64,000 nt of DNA from the NCBI RefSeq assembly GCF_018224955.1, contig NZ_JAGTUU010000006.1:287923-351922 (forward strand). Direction: 5' to 3'. How positions within the stretch are numbered: the stretch's first letter is position 1; each line of letters opens with the position of its first letter. This document shows positions 40,760 to 50,534 of the stretch, piece after piece. The translations under genes and the position numbers were made by a program. The notes beneath the pieces are model-generated. The model was not told the DNA's origin, made no database searches, and saw only the letters and a program-made list of their open reading frames with translations. This DNA is from Thetidibacter halocola (GTDB taxonomy: Bacteria > Pseudomonadota > Alphaproteobacteria > Rhodobacterales > Rhodobacteraceae).

Positions 40760-42382
40760 TCAGTCTTCCCGCTCTTCGGTTTCCCCGTCCGCATCGCCCT
40801 CTTCGGCCTCTTCGGCCTCGAGTTCGGTCGGATCGACCCAGCCCAGCAGGACCCGTGCGGTCATCACCATGGTCTGCGCCTCTTCGAGGCTGACATCGAA
40901 TTTCTCGAGCAGGCCCTCATCCTTGACGCGCTGGCCGTTCACCGTCGTCCAGCCGCCGGCCAGTTCCCAGTCGGCGCAGGTCGCGAAATCCTCGAGCGTC
41001 TTGACGCCGTCCTCGGCCAGCGCCTCTAGCATCTGCGGCGTCAGCCCCTCGAAGGACACCAGGCTGTCCTCGGCACCCAGTTCGCGGGCGCGTTCCAGCG
41101 CCTTGCGGGCCTGCTCTTCGAGCTGCTCGCGGGCACGGGTCTGCAGTTCGGTCGCGGTGTCTTCGTCCACCCCGTCGATCACCAGAAGCTCGTCCTGGTC
41201 GACATAGGCGACTTCCTCGAGATTGGTGAAGCCTTCCGAGACCAGCAGCTGGGCAAAGAATTCGTCCAGGTCCAGCGCGTCCATGAACAGCTGGGTACGC
41301 TCCTCGAATTCCTTCTGGCGGCGCTTCGATTCTTCTTCCTCGGTGAGGATGTCGATATCGAGGCCGGTCAGCTGCGACGCGAGACGCACGTTCTGGCCAC
41401 GGCGGCCGATGGCCAGCGACAGCTGGTCGTCGGGCACCACCACCTCGATGCGCTCGGCATCCTCGTCCAAGACCACCTTCGACACTTCAGCCGGCTGCAG
41501 CGCGTTGACGAGGAAGGTCGGCATGTCCTCGTTCCACGGGATGATGTCGATCTTCTCGCCCTGAAGCTCGTTCACGACGGCCTGCACGCGGCTGCCGCGC
41601 ATGCCGACGCAGGCGCCCACGGGGTCGATCGAGCCGTCATAGGAAATGACGCCGATCTTGGCGCGCGAACCCGGGTCGCGGGCGACGGCCTTGATCTCGA
41701 TGATGCCGTCGTAGATTTCCGGCACTTCCATCTTGAACAGCTCTGCCATGAATTCCGGCGCGGTGCGCGACAGGAAGATCTGCGGGCCGCGGGTCTCGCG
41801 GCGGACGTCCTTGACGTAGCAGCGGATCCGGTCGCCGGGGCGATAGCTTTCGCGGCCGATCTTCTCGTTGCGGCGCAGGATGGCCTCGCCGCGGCCCACG
41901 TCGACGATGATGTTGCCGTATTCCTCGCGCTTGACGGTGCCGTTGATGATCGTGCCGACGCGGTCCTTGAATTCCTCGAACTGGCGGTCGCGCTCTGCCT
42001 CGCGGACCTTTTGCAGGATCACCTGCTTGGCCGACTGCGCCGCGATCCGGCCCAGTTCCACCGGCGGAACTTCTTCGACGAAGGTGTCGCCGACCTTGGG
42101 TTCGGCCATGTATTGCTTGGCCTGCTGGACTGTCATCTCGGCCTGATAGTTCTCCAGCTCCTCGTCCTCGACCACGGTGCGCACACGGGTAAACGAGGCG
42201 CGGCCGGTCTTGCGGTCGATCTTGACCCGGATGTCCATCTCGGAGCCGTAGCGGGACTTGGCCGCGCGGGCGAGGCTTTCCTCCATCGCCTCGACGACCA
42301 GAGACGGGTCGATCATCTTCTCGCGCGCAACCGCCTCGGCGGTCTGCAACAGTTCAAGCTGGTTGGCAGAGGTGATTGCCAT
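40760..42382 (-). CDS. nusA: Transcription termination/antitermination factor NusA
   Basis: 540 residues. N-terminal RNA polymerase-binding domain, S1 domain around 130-200 ([20 protein letters not shown]), KH domains with [19 protein letters not shown] and [19 protein letters not shown], then two C-terminal helix-hairpin-helix acidic repeats (residues ~360-510) and an acidic end. Controls pausing, termination and rRNA antitermination. May act on the leader terminator of its own operon (42989-43011). Confidence 0.96.
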   Translation of the reverse strand: MAITSANQLELLQTAEAVAREKMIDPSLVVEAMEESLARAAKSRYGSEMDIRVKIDRKTGRASFTRVRTVVEDEELENYQAEMTVQQAKQYMAEPKVGDTFVEEVPPVELGRIAAQSAKQVILQKVREAERDRQFEEFKDRVGTIINGTVKREEYGNIIVDVGRGEAILRRNEKIGRESYRPGDRIRCYVKDVRRETRGPQIFLSRTAPEFMAELFKMEVPEIYDGIIEIKAVARDPGSRAKIGVISYDGSIDPVGACVGMRGSRVQAVVNELQGEKIDIIPWNEDMPTFLVNALQPAEVSKVVLDEDAERIEVVVPDDQLSLAIGRRGQNVRLASQLTGLDIDILTEEEESKRRQKEFEERTQLFMDALDLDEFFAQLLVSEGFTNLEEVAYVDQDELLVIDGVDEDTATELQTRAREQLEEQARKALERARELGAEDSLVSFEGLTPQMLEALAEDGVKTLEDFATCADWELAGGWTTVNGQRVKDEGLLEKFDVSLEEAQTMVMTARVLLGWVDPTELEAEEAEEGDADGETEERED

Positions 42383-42388
42383 GTCGTC

Positions 42389-42958
42389 TCACTCCTCCTG
42401 GGGGCCGTCGTCGGCCTCGATCTCGTCGAACTTGCTTTCGTCGATCTGCGCGGCCTTGCGGGCCTTCAGCATGGCGCGGATCAGGTCGTCTGTCAGGACC
42501 AGCTTGGCATCGGCCAGCCAGTCGAATTTCAGGCCGATGGTGCCCTCGTCGAGGTTGACCAGAACCTCGTCGTCCTCGACTCCCGCCAGGATACCACGGA
42601 ACCGCTTGCGGCCGTCGATCATGTCGGTCGTCTCGATCTTGGCCTCGTAGCCCTCGAAGGTCTCGAAATCCTTGAGCCGGGTCAGCGGTCGGTCGATGCC
42701 CGGGCTGGAAACCTCGAGCGTGTAGGCCTCGACGATCGGATCCTCGACATCCAGAACTGCGCTGACGGCGGTCGAGATGCGGGCGCACTCGTCCACCTCG
42801 ATGCCGCCCTCGGGGCGTTCGGCCATGATCTGGAGCGTCGGCGTGTTGCCGCCCATCAGGCGGATGCGCACCAGCTCGAACCCCATGTCCTCGATGACAG
42901 GGGTCAGGATCTCGGCCAGGCGGCTGTCCATGCCGGTCTTGGCGATCAGGTTTGACAT
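42389..42958 (-). CDS. rimP: Ribosome maturation factor RimP
   Basis: 189 residues. [38 protein letters not shown] and [16 protein letters not shown] are diagnostic. Helps 30S assembly. Start ATG 42958 is preceded by GGAAGGGAGAG. Stop lies six bases before nusA. First gene of the operon; the frame upstream to 43462 is a shadow of the aminotransferase. Confidence 0.95.
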   Translation of the reverse strand: MSNLIAKTGMDSRLAEILTPVIEDMGFELVRIRLMGGNTPTLQIMAERPEGGIEVDECARISTAVSAVLDVEDPIVEAYTLEVSSPGIDRPLTRLKDFETFEGYEAKIETTDMIDGRKRFRGILAGVEDDEVLVNLDEGTIGLKFDWLADAKLVLTDDLIRAMLKARKAAQIDESKFDEIEADDGPQEE

Positions 42959-42988
42959 GCTCTCCCTTCCGGGGGTGATCTCAGGCAC

Positions 42989-43011
42989 AAAAAAACGGGC
43001 CAGCGGCCCGT
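42989..43011 (-). terminator. Leader terminator (attenuator) before rimP
   Basis: On the minus strand, ACGGGCC (43011-43005) / GGCCCGT (43001-42995) with a 3-base loop, followed by seven T (42995-42989). It stands 31 bases before the rimP start and about 50-70 bases after the predicted transcript start, with no gene ending ahead of it on this strand, so it must act on the operon leader or end a short RNA. Confidence 0.75.
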
Positions 43012-43066
43012 CGGATGGTGTCCGGTGGGCGCCGGGTGTGGACCCCAGCGCACCGCTGTTGAGGGG

Positions 43067-43095
43067 CATATACGCCGGCAACCCCGGTTTGACAA
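43067..43095 (-). promoter_or_regulatory. Promoter of rimP-nusA-ylxR-infB
   Basis: Minus-strand TTGTCA (43095-43090), 17-base spacer, TATATG (43072-43067). Predicted start near 43060, about 100 bases before rimP. The 5' end of that RNA can form CAGCG-GTG-CGCTG (43058-43046), and its CAGCGG can alternatively pair with CCGCTG in the terminator. Confidence 0.7.
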
Positions 43096-43177
43096 GGGCG
43101 TTGCATCCGGCCGACGCGGGGACGTGGACAAGTTCCCGCTTTCCCCCGATAACGCCGCAAACCGAGGGGAGGACACC

Positions 43178-44350
43178 ATGACCCAACTGCACTTCGCCGA
43201 AAGCCTGTCGCGCCTCGGCACCGAATCGGCCTTTGTCGTGCTGGCGCGGGCGGGACAGCTGGCCGCGCAGGGGCGCGACATCATCAATCTCGGCATCGGC
43301 CAGCCGGATTTCCGCACGCCCGAGCATATCGTCGAGGCCGGGATCAAGGCGCTGCGCGACGGCCATCACGGTTACACCCCAGCCAACGGTATCGGTCCGC
43401 TGCGCGAGGCCGTCGCCGCCGACCTGCACCGCCGCCACAATGTCGAGGTGAACCCCGATCACGTCGTCGTCGTGCCGGGCGGCAAGCCCACCATGTTCTT
43501 TGCCGTTCTGATGTTCGGCGAGCCGGGGGCCGAGATCCTGTATCCGAACCCCGGTTTCCCGATCTACGAATCAGTAATCCGCTATTCCGGCGCCACCCCG
43601 GTTCCGATCGCCCTGAAGGAGGAAAACGGCTTTGCCTTTTCCGCCGACGAGGTGCTGGGCCAGATCACGCCGCGCACGCGGCTGATCATCATCAACTCGC
43701 CTGCCAACCCCACCGGCGGGGTCACCCCCCGAGAAGAGGTGGACAAGCTGGTGGCGGGACTTGCCGCTCATCCGAACGTTGCGATCCTGTCGGACGAGAT
43801 CTATTCGCAGATGCTCTATGATGGGCGGGAACATGTCTCGCTTTTGCAATACCCGGAAATCCGCGACCGGCTGATCATGCTGGACGGCTGGTCCAAGACC
43901 TACGCCATGACCGGCTGGCGGCTGGGCTACGCGGTCTGGCCGGCCTCGGCGGTGGATCACGTCACCCGTCTTTGCATCAACGACCATTCCTGCGTGAACG
44001 CGGCGACGCAATACGCGGGTCTGGCCGCGCTGACCGGGCCACAGGACGCGGTCCGCGACATGGTCGCGCAGTTCGACGCGCGGCGAAAGGTGATCGTCGA
44101 GGCGCTGAACGCCCTGCCCGGCGTGCGCTGCCCCGACGCGGCAGGCGCCTTCTATGCCTTCCCGAACATCGAGGGCACCGGCATGACGTCGAAACAGGCG
44201 CAGGACCGTTTCCTGGACGAAGCCGGGGTCGCCACCGTCGCCGGCACATCTTTCGGCCGGTATGGCGAGGGCTATGTCCGCTTCTCCTACGCCAATTCGA
44301 CCGAGAACATCCTGAAGGCGATCGAGCGGATCGGCGGGTTGCTGGGCTGA
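43178..44350 (+). CDS. Pyridoxal-phosphate aminotransferase, class I/II
   Basis: 390 residues. [55 protein letters not shown], and the cofactor lysine K240 in [16 protein letters not shown]; the substrate carboxylate arginine lies in the C-terminal [10 protein letters not shown] block. An aspartate- or alanine-type aminotransferase; exact amino acid is open. Start ATG 43178 has GAGGGGAGGA upstream. Divergent from rimP and sharing its promoter region. Confidence 0.9.
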   Translation: MTQLHFAESLSRLGTESAFVVLARAGQLAAQGRDIINLGIGQPDFRTPEHIVEAGIKALRDGHHGYTPANGIGPLREAVAADLHRRHNVEVNPDHVVVVPGGKPTMFFAVLMFGEPGAEILYPNPGFPIYESVIRYSGATPVPIALKEENGFAFSADEVLGQITPRTRLIIINSPANPTGGVTPREEVDKLVAGLAAHPNVAILSDEIYSQMLYDGREHVSLLQYPEIRDRLIMLDGWSKTYAMTGWRLGYAVWPASAVDHVTRLCINDHSCVNAATQYAGLAALTGPQDAVRDMVAQFDARRKVIVEALNALPGVRCPDAAGAFYAFPNIEGTGMTSKQAQDRFLDEAGVATVAGTSFGRYGEGYVRFSYANSTENILKAIERIGGLLG

Positions 44351-44490
44351 CGCACGGGCGCTTGCGCAGCAGGGGCCCCGCCCCTTAGAACGGCGTCGGG
44401 CCAGGATCCCTTCCGGCCTGACGGCATCCCGCGGGCTGTCGGGGGCCGGTCGGCCCGCACCCTTTCGGGATCGGCAAAGGACGGATCGGC

Positions 44491-45087
44491 ATGGCACGAC
44501 GGGACGGGGCATATTCGCGGGTCATCGCGTGGCTCAAGATCCTGCTGCCCATGATCGCGCTGGCGCTGCTGTCCTCGCTGTTCCTGCTGTCGCGCAAGTC
44601 CGAGCCGGACATGCGCGTACCGTTCTCGGACGCGCTGTCCGAGACCGATCTCGGGCAGGAGAACGTCCGCCGGGCGTCATATGCCGGGATGACCGAGCGG
44701 GGCGACATGCTGACGATGACCGCCGGAACCGTGCGCGCCGTGGGCGACGGCAACTTCGAGGCCGAAGGCATTGCCGCCCGGATGACCCTGCTCGACGGTG
44801 GCGAGGTGACGCTGGACGCGCGGCGCGCGCTGATGCGGCAGGCCGAGGACGACATGGTGCTGAGCGGCGACGTCCTGTTCCGCAACGACGCCGGATTCGA
44901 GTTGCGGACCGACTCGCTGACCGCCTCGATCAACCGGATCGCCGCCCAAAGCGGCGGGCCCGTCACCGGAACCGGACCGGGCGCCATCATCGAGGCCGGA
45001 CGCATGGAAATCGAGGCCGTGGGCAAGGATGACGACCTGATCCTGCGATTCTCGGGCGGGGTGCGCACCGTCTGGCAACCGGAATAG
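44491..45087 (+). CDS. LptC-like LPS export periplasmic protein
   Basis: 198 residues. Single N-terminal membrane anchor near residues 12-34 (VIAWLKILLPMIALALLSSL) followed by a periplasmic beta-rich domain: MLTMTAGTVRAVGDGNFEAE, DMVLSGDVLFRNDAGFELRT. Matches the LptC/YrbK family, which hands LPS from LptBFG to LptA. lptA and lptB, its usual neighbours, are missing here; an ABC exporter follows after 97 bases. Confidence 0.72.
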   Translation: MARRDGAYSRVIAWLKILLPMIALALLSSLFLLSRKSEPDMRVPFSDALSETDLGQENVRRASYAGMTERGDMLTMTAGTVRAVGDGNFEAEGIAARMTLLDGGEVTLDARRALMRQAEDDMVLSGDVLFRNDAGFELRTDSLTASINRIAAQSGGPVTGTGPGAIIEAGRMEIEAVGKDDDLILRFSGGVRTVWQPE

Positions 45088-45184
45088 GCCACCGCCTCGC
45101 ATGCTTGACCCGGTGTGGGCCCGCCCTTATTGCGGGCCGGACGCCGCAGGCCGCGCCCGGCGGCCGGATAAGGAGCCCGCCGCG

Positions 45185-46975
45185 ATGAAACTGCCCTTCG
45201 CCCGTCGGACCGCAAGGACGCGCCAGGCCCTGTTCCGTCCTGTCGACCGCGAGAACCTGCGCTGGCTCTGGACCCGCTACCTGCGCACCAGGGCGCCCTG
45301 GCTGCTTCTGGTGCTGCTGCTGATCGCCGGTCAGGGCCTGGTCTACCAGCAATTCCTGTCGCTGACGGAAAACGGCTTGCGCGTGATATTTGAAGAGGGC
45401 GCAGTCACGCAACTGGCCCGTGTCTGCGTCCTGGTCTTTGTCCTGTTCGTGCTGCGTGGGGTATTGTCCTATGTCACGCCGCGCCTGACCGCCTGGCTGG
45501 CCGCGAATGCCGTGCTGGCGATCCGCAAGGACCTGATCGCGCATCTGCTGACACTCGACCTGTCATGGTTCGAGCGCACGACCACCGGCGAGATCATCCT
45601 GCGCCTGGTGAACCAGGCCGAGGGCATGGCGCGTTTCATCGGGCAGTCAACCGCCAATGCCGTGCGCGACGCGGTGACAATCGTCATCGTCTCGGGCTAC
45701 CTGATCTGGAAGGCACCGGTGCTGTTCACCGTGGCCATCGTGGTCATCCCGGTCATCGTCCTGGTGATGCAGTTCGTCAGTCATCGCATCAAGGCGATCC
45801 AGACCCGCGCGCAAGCTGCCCTGGGCGACTACATGACCGACATCGAGGAGATGTCGAACGGCATGCGCACGGTCAAGATCGCCGGCCAGGAGGATCGCGA
45901 GCGCGACCGCCTGTTCGCCGCATCGACCGGGATCCGCGACCTGGCCGTCCGCCTTCAGGCGACGCAGGCGCTGGCCATGCCGTCGATCGACATGGTCTCG
46001 GCCTTTGTCTTCGTGCTGGTGATCGGCGGCGGTGGCTACATGGTCATCAGTCCCGAATATGCCTTCGATGCCGCCGACCTCATCACCTTCCTGCTAGGGC
46101 TGGTGATCCTGTTCGACCCGCTGCGCCTGTTGGCGGGCTATTTCGCCCAGCTTCAGTCCAGCATGATCCTGCTGGACGGGCTGCGCAGCCTGTTGCGCGA
46201 AACCCCGACCATCGCCGACCGACCCGGTGCGACCGACCGGTTCGACCCGGCCGGCGATATCCGGCTGGAGGGTGTGGGTTTCGCATACGACCCGGAACAC
46301 TCGCTGTTCGACGATCTGGACATGGTGATGCCGGGTGGCCGCACCACCGCCATCGTCGGCGCAACCGGATCGGGCAAGACCACGGTGCTCAGCCTGATGA
46401 CCCGCCTCTACGAGACGCAGGCAGGCAGGGTGACGATCGACGGCATCGACATTCGCGACATCCGCGTGCGCGCGCTGCGCGACGCCTTTTCCGTCGTGGC
46501 GCAGGACATCGTCATCTTCAACGCCTCGATCTGGGAGAACATCCGCTATGTCCGCCCCGACGCCACAGATGCCGAGATCCGCGCCGCCGCCGAGGCGGCC
46601 GAGATCGCCGAGCTGATGGATCGCCGCGGCGACGCACCGCTTGGACCCAAGGGCAGCCAGCTGTCGGGCGGGCAGAAACAGCGCATTGCCATCGCCCGCG
46701 CCTTTCTCCGGCAGGCGCCCATCGTGCTTCTGGACGAGGCAACCTCGGCCCTTGACCAGCGGACCGAGGAAAAGGTCCAGACCGCCCTGCGGCGGCTTGG
46801 ACAGGGGCGCACGACGATCATGGTGGCGCACAGGCTTTCTTCGGTCGTGGGCGCCGACCACATCTATGTCATGGATGCCGGCCGGATCATCGAGGAAGGC
46901 CCGCACGAGGCGCTGATGGCGGCAGAGGGCCTGTATGCCGCGATGTTCCGGTCGCAGAAGCAGAGCTATGGCTGA
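45185..46975 (+). CDS. ABC transporter, fused permease and ATPase (MsbA-like)
   Basis: 596 residues, homodimeric exporter type. N-terminal six-helix domain (about 35-320), with the intracellular loop YMTDIEEMSNGMRTVKIAGQ. ATPase domain: Walker A VGATGSGKTTVLSLM, Q-loop FSVVAQDIVIFNASIWENI, signature GSQLSGGQKQRIAIARAFL, Walker B VLLDEATSALDQ, H-loop MVAHRLSSV. Related to lipid, drug or peptide exporters; the neighbouring LptC-like gene hints at a lipid substrate. Start ATG 45185 follows AAGGAG. Confidence 0.88.
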   Translation: MKLPFARRTARTRQALFRPVDRENLRWLWTRYLRTRAPWLLLVLLLIAGQGLVYQQFLSLTENGLRVIFEEGAVTQLARVCVLVFVLFVLRGVLSYVTPRLTAWLAANAVLAIRKDLIAHLLTLDLSWFERTTTGEIILRLVNQAEGMARFIGQSTANAVRDAVTIVIVSGYLIWKAPVLFTVAIVVIPVIVLVMQFVSHRIKAIQTRAQAALGDYMTDIEEMSNGMRTVKIAGQEDRERDRLFAASTGIRDLAVRLQATQALAMPSIDMVSAFVFVLVIGGGGYMVISPEYAFDAADLITFLLGLVILFDPLRLLAGYFAQLQSSMILLDGLRSLLRETPTIADRPGATDRFDPAGDIRLEGVGFAYDPEHSLFDDLDMVMPGGRTTAIVGATGSGKTTVLSLMTRLYETQAGRVTIDGIDIRDIRVRALRDAFSVVAQDIVIFNASIWENIRYVRPDATDAEIRAAAEAAEIAELMDRRGDAPLGPKGSQLSGGQKQRIAIARAFLRQAPIVLLDEATSALDQRTEEKVQTALRRLGQGRTTIMVAHRLSSVVGADHIYVMDAGRIIEEGPHEALMAAEGLYAAMFRSQKQSYG

Positions 46976-47304
46976 GGCCCGCCGGGGCCGGATGCACCGA
47001 TGAAAGACCGCGGAACCGGCTGGTTGTGCGCAAGGGTGCCCCCCCTGAGGTGTCGGCATGCACCGAGAGGCCCGCTGCCAAGGTGCCGTATCCACACGGC
47101 AAGATATCTTGCCCGATCCCGGATGCAGGATATGATCCAGCAATGACACGGCCCTATCGTCCCGCCCTGACGGCACGCCCGACCCGGGCACGGCGCCACT
47201 TGCCGGCGGCGACCCATCATCACGGGGATCACCGTTTAGATCCCGACCATTCGACCTGAACCTGCGCTGCACTTCCCACCATCGCCGTTTCCTCTGAGGC
47301 CAAA
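46976..47304. other. Intergenic region before the MFS gene
   Basis: 329 bases with no convincing gene; the open frames across it lack a ribosome binding site and any recognisable sequence. One perfect 16-bp palindrome, GGCAAGATATCTTGCC, lies at 47098-47113 and could be an operator for the MFS gene, though one such palindrome is expected by chance in a window this size. Confidence 0.5.
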
Positions 47305-48624
47305 ATGCTGGAGATCCTCGCCGACCGCACCTATCGCCACCTGTTCCTGGCGCAGGTCGTGGCGCTTCTGGGGACGGGGCTTGCGACCGTCGCGCTGGGA
47401 CTGCTGGCTTTCGACCTGGCGGGCGACGGGGCCGCGATGGTGCTGGGCACGGTCTTTACCATCAAGATGGTGGCCTATGTGGGTATCGCCCCCGTCGCCG
47501 GGGCCTTTGCCGACCGCGTGCCGCGGCGCGCCTTCCTGGTGGCGCTGGACCTCGTGCGGGCCGGGGCGGCGCTGTGCCTGCCGTTCGTCACCGAGATCTG
47601 GCAGGTCTATGTGCTGATCTTCGTGCTGCAATCGGCTTCGGCCGCCTTCACCCCAACCTTCCAGGCGACGATCCCGGACGTGCTGCCCCAGGAGGCGCGC
47701 TATACCCGCGCATTGTCGCTGTCGCGCCTGGCCTATGACATGGAAAACATCGTCAGCCCGACGCTCGCCGCGCTGCTGCTGGCGGTGATGAGCTACAACG
47801 CGCTGTTCCTGGGCACGGTGGCGGGGTTTGCCGCCTCGGCGCTGCTGGTGGTCTCGGTGCTGCTGCCAAGCCCCAGACCGGCCGCGCCGCGCGGCATCTA
47901 CGACCGCACCACGCGAGGCATCCGCATCTACCTCTCCACGCCGCGGCTGCGCGGATTGCTGGCGCTGAACCTCGCTGCCGCCGCGGCGGGTGCGATGGTG
48001 CTGGTGAATTCGGTTGTCCTTGTGCGCAGCACCCTGGGCCTGGCAGAGGCCGCGCTGGCCTGGACGATGTTCGCCTTCGGTGCGGGCTCGATGCTGGCCG
48101 CGCTGGCCCTGCCCCGGCTGCTGGACCGAGTGCCGGACCGGCCCGTGATGGCGGGCGGGGCCACGCTGATGGTAACGACGATGATTGGCCTTGCCGCCGC
48201 TGTCGCCACGTTCGGCCTTGATTGGCGCGGCCTGCTTGGCGCCTGGCTGCTGGTCGGCCTGGGCTATTCGGCGGTGCTGACGCCATCGGGGCGCCTGCTG
48301 CGGCGGTCTGCGCACGCGCAGGACCGCCCCGCGCTGTTCGCCGCGCAGTTTGCACTAAGCCATGCCTGCTGGCTGGTGACCTATCCGCTGTCAGGCTGGT
48401 TGATGACGCGTTTCGGGCCGGTCGTGGCGCTGGGCTGCCTCGCCGTCCTGGCGGGCGCGGGCGCCTTGGCGGCACTGCGCCTGTGGCCAAAGGAGGATCC
48501 CGAGGTCGTCGAGCACACACATGAGAACCTGCCGCTGGATCACCCCCATCTCTCTGGCCACCGGCGCCATGCCCATGCCTTTGTCGTCGATGACGAACAC
48601 CCCCGGTGGTCCTCGCAACTCTGA
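47305..48624 (+). CDS. MFS transporter with histidine-rich C-terminal tail
   Basis: 439 residues, about 11-12 membrane segments. Loop motif AGAFADRVPRRAFLVALDLV between segments 2 and 3 is the MFS signature. After the last segment (ALAALRLWP) the tail is rich in His and Asp: EHTHENLPLDHPHLSGHRRH and AHAFVVDDEHPRW, ten histidines in about 35 residues, suggesting metal binding. It could export a metal ion or drug; unproven. Confidence 0.88.
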   Translation: MLEILADRTYRHLFLAQVVALLGTGLATVALGLLAFDLAGDGAAMVLGTVFTIKMVAYVGIAPVAGAFADRVPRRAFLVALDLVRAGAALCLPFVTEIWQVYVLIFVLQSASAAFTPTFQATIPDVLPQEARYTRALSLSRLAYDMENIVSPTLAALLLAVMSYNALFLGTVAGFAASALLVVSVLLPSPRPAAPRGIYDRTTRGIRIYLSTPRLRGLLALNLAAAAAGAMVLVNSVVLVRSTLGLAEAALAWTMFAFGAGSMLAALALPRLLDRVPDRPVMAGGATLMVTTMIGLAAAVATFGLDWRGLLGAWLLVGLGYSAVLTPSGRLLRRSAHAQDRPALFAAQFALSHACWLVTYPLSGWLMTRFGPVVALGCLAVLAGAGALAALRLWPKEDPEVVEHTHENLPLDHPHLSGHRRHAHAFVVDDEHPRWSSQL

Positions 48625-48748
48625 CACCTGCCGGACGCGCTTGACGCAGGTCAATGAAGCGACCGGGCAAGCCCGATAGCCTTTGCGGACATGACGGCCG
48701 GGCGCGGCATGCGGCGCCCGGCCTTTTCCTTTTTCGAAGGACCGCAAG

Positions 48749-49240
48749 ATGAGACAGCCAAGCGGATACTCCGCCACCCAGATCGGCCTGCACTGGGTCG
48801 TTGCCGTGCTGGTGGCGGCGCAATTTGTCCTTCACGACGGCATTTCGTCCGCATGGGACGCCTACACCAAGGGGCAGGACGTGGCATTCTCGCCCGTTGT
48901 CTTCGCCCATGTCGCCGGCGGCGTGTTGATCCTGGCGCTGGTGCTGTGGCGGCTGGCCCTGCGCCTTTCGCGTGGTGCGCCACCCCCGCCCGAGAACGAG
49001 CCGGCGCCGCTCAAGACGCTGAGCCATGTGGCGCATTGGGGATTCTACGGCCTGATGGCCGGCATGACCCTGACCGGCGGACTGGCGTGGTTCGGCGGCG
49101 TGGCGCAGGCCGCACAGGCGCATAACGTGCTCAAGGTCGCGCTTCTGGCGCTGATCGTGCTGCATGTGCTGGCGGTGCCGTTCCACCGTGTCGTGCTGAA
49201 GAACAACGTGATGCTGCGGATGATCCGGCCCGGCGCCTGA
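48749..49240 (+). CDS. Cytochrome b561 family protein
   Basis: 163 residues, four membrane segments. Candidate haem ligands H15 (IGLHWVV), H54 (FAHVAGG), H93/H96 (LSHVAHWGFYG) and H139/H146 (LHVLAVPFHR) match the bacterial di-haem b561 fold. Transfers electrons from quinol, or scavenges superoxide in the E. coli CybB homologue. Good spacing upstream; 76 bases before the adaptor gene on the same strand, possibly one operon. Confidence 0.9.
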   Translation: MRQPSGYSATQIGLHWVVAVLVAAQFVLHDGISSAWDAYTKGQDVAFSPVVFAHVAGGVLILALVLWRLALRLSRGAPPPPENEPAPLKTLSHVAHWGFYGLMAGMTLTGGLAWFGGVAQAAQAHNVLKVALLALIVLHVLAVPFHRVVLKNNVMLRMIRPGA

Positions 49241-49316
49241 CCCCCGGGGAGCCACCGGCCGGATGCAGCGGGCGCATCGCCGACCGCCCGCATCGAACAC
49301 TGCAAGGAAGACGGGC

Positions 49317-50534
49317 ATGACCCAGACAGACGACCCCACCCTGCCCATCGACCTAGGGCAGACAGAGGCCCCCGCGCCGCGCCGCCGCCTGTTCCGCAAG
49401 CGGTACCTGCTGGTGCTGCTGATCCCCGTCCTGATGTTCACCGGCGCGGTCCTGGGCATGTATTACCAGCCTCCAGGCCTGCAACGCTTCTACGCGATGA
49501 CCGGCCTGCAACCGGGTGGCGGGGCCGAAAGCCCCATTGCCCTGCCCCCCGACATCGAGGTGCCGCAACAGTTGGTCGAGACGCTGCTGCCCTCGGACGT
49601 GGTGGGGCTGGCGCGGATCATGCCGCGCGGCGATGTCGCCATCGTTGCCGCGCCCTATGGGGCGGGCGACGCGCGGGTGGCCGAGATCCTCGTCACGATC
49701 GGCGACACTGTTGCGCGCGGCGACACTTTGGCCCGGCTCGATAACCGCGAGGCGCTGGAGGGCGCGGTGCTTCAGGCCGAGGCCAATCTCGCCGTCCGGG
49801 AGGCGACGCTGATGCAGACGCGCAGCGCCATAGAGGCCAGCCGCGCCGAGGCGCAGGCAACGCTTGACCAGGCGCGCGCCGCCGCAGACGAGGCCGCGGC
49901 CAGCCTGGCCCGCACCGAGGCGCTGGGGGAACGAGGTGTCACGACGGCGGCCACGCTGGACGCCGCGCGGTCCCGCGCGGCCGAGGCCGCGCAGGCCGTG
50001 GCACGGGCCGAGGCGACGCTGGCGCGCTTTGCCGCGCTAGCCATCGACGAGCAACCCGATGTCGTGGTCGCCGCGCGCAACGTCATGGCCGCCGAGGCCG
50101 AACTGGAACGCGCCCGGATGGACATGGCCCGAGCCGAGGTGCGCGCGCCCATTGCGGGCACGATCCTCGACATTCACGCCACGCCTGGCCAGCGCCCGCC
50201 CGCCGAGGGCATCATGGAGATGGGCGATACCGGCCAGATGATGGCCGAGGTCGAGATCTGGCAGGACCGCATCGCCGCAGTGGCGCCGGGCCAGCCGGTC
50301 GACCTGGTGGCCGACGCGCTGGGCCGCAGCCTGCGCGGCACGGTGGACAGCATCGGCCTGACGGTCGGACGGCAGGGGCTGATCTCGGACGATGCGGCGG
50401 CCAATTCGGACGCCCGCGTGATCCGCGTTCTCGTGGCGCTCGACACCGAGTCATCAGCCGTCGCCGCGCGCTACACCAATCTCGAGGCGGTAGCGCGGAT
50501 CGACACAGGGGCCGCCGCGCGGGCCGCGCGATGA
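49317..50534 (+). CDS. DevB-type HlyD-like periplasmic adaptor of an ABC exporter
   Basis: 405 residues. Membrane anchor at about 28-50 (RYLLVLLIPVLMFTGAVLGM). Lipoyl/barrel part near 120-145 (AEILVTIGDTVARGDTLARL) and a long alpha-helical hairpin (150-270) rich in Ala/Glu/Arg, then VRAPIAGTILDIHATPGQRP. Links the inner-membrane ABC complex to an outer-membrane channel. Start ATG 49317 with AAGGAAG; the stop overlaps the permease start (ATGA). Confidence 0.85.
   Translation: MTQTDDPTLPIDLGQTEAPAPRRRLFRKRYLLVLLIPVLMFTGAVLGMYYQPPGLQRFYAMTGLQPGGGAESPIALPPDIEVPQQLVETLLPSDVVGLARIMPRGDVAIVAAPYGAGDARVAEILVTIGDTVARGDTLARLDNREALEGAVLQAEANLAVREATLMQTRSAIEASRAEAQATLDQARAAADEAAASLARTEALGERGVTTAATLDAARSRAAEAAQAVARAEATLARFAALAIDEQPDVVVAARNVMAAEAELERARMDMARAEVRAPIAGTILDIHATPGQRPPAEGIMEMGDTGQMMAEVEIWQDRIAAVAPGQPVDLVADALGRSLRGTVDSIGLTVGRQGLISDDAAANSDARVIRVLVALDTESSAVAARYTNLEAVARIDTGAAARAAR

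Noticed and set aside
47098..47113. Perfect 16-bp palindrome GGCAAGATATCTTGCC before the MFS gene
   Set aside because: About one such palindrome is expected by chance in 64 kb, and no second copy or matching regulator gene is seen nearby; kept only as a note.
46976..47304. Open frames on both strands between the ABC exporter and MFS genes
   Set aside because: Arginine/proline-rich shadow composition, no start signal, and they overlap each other.
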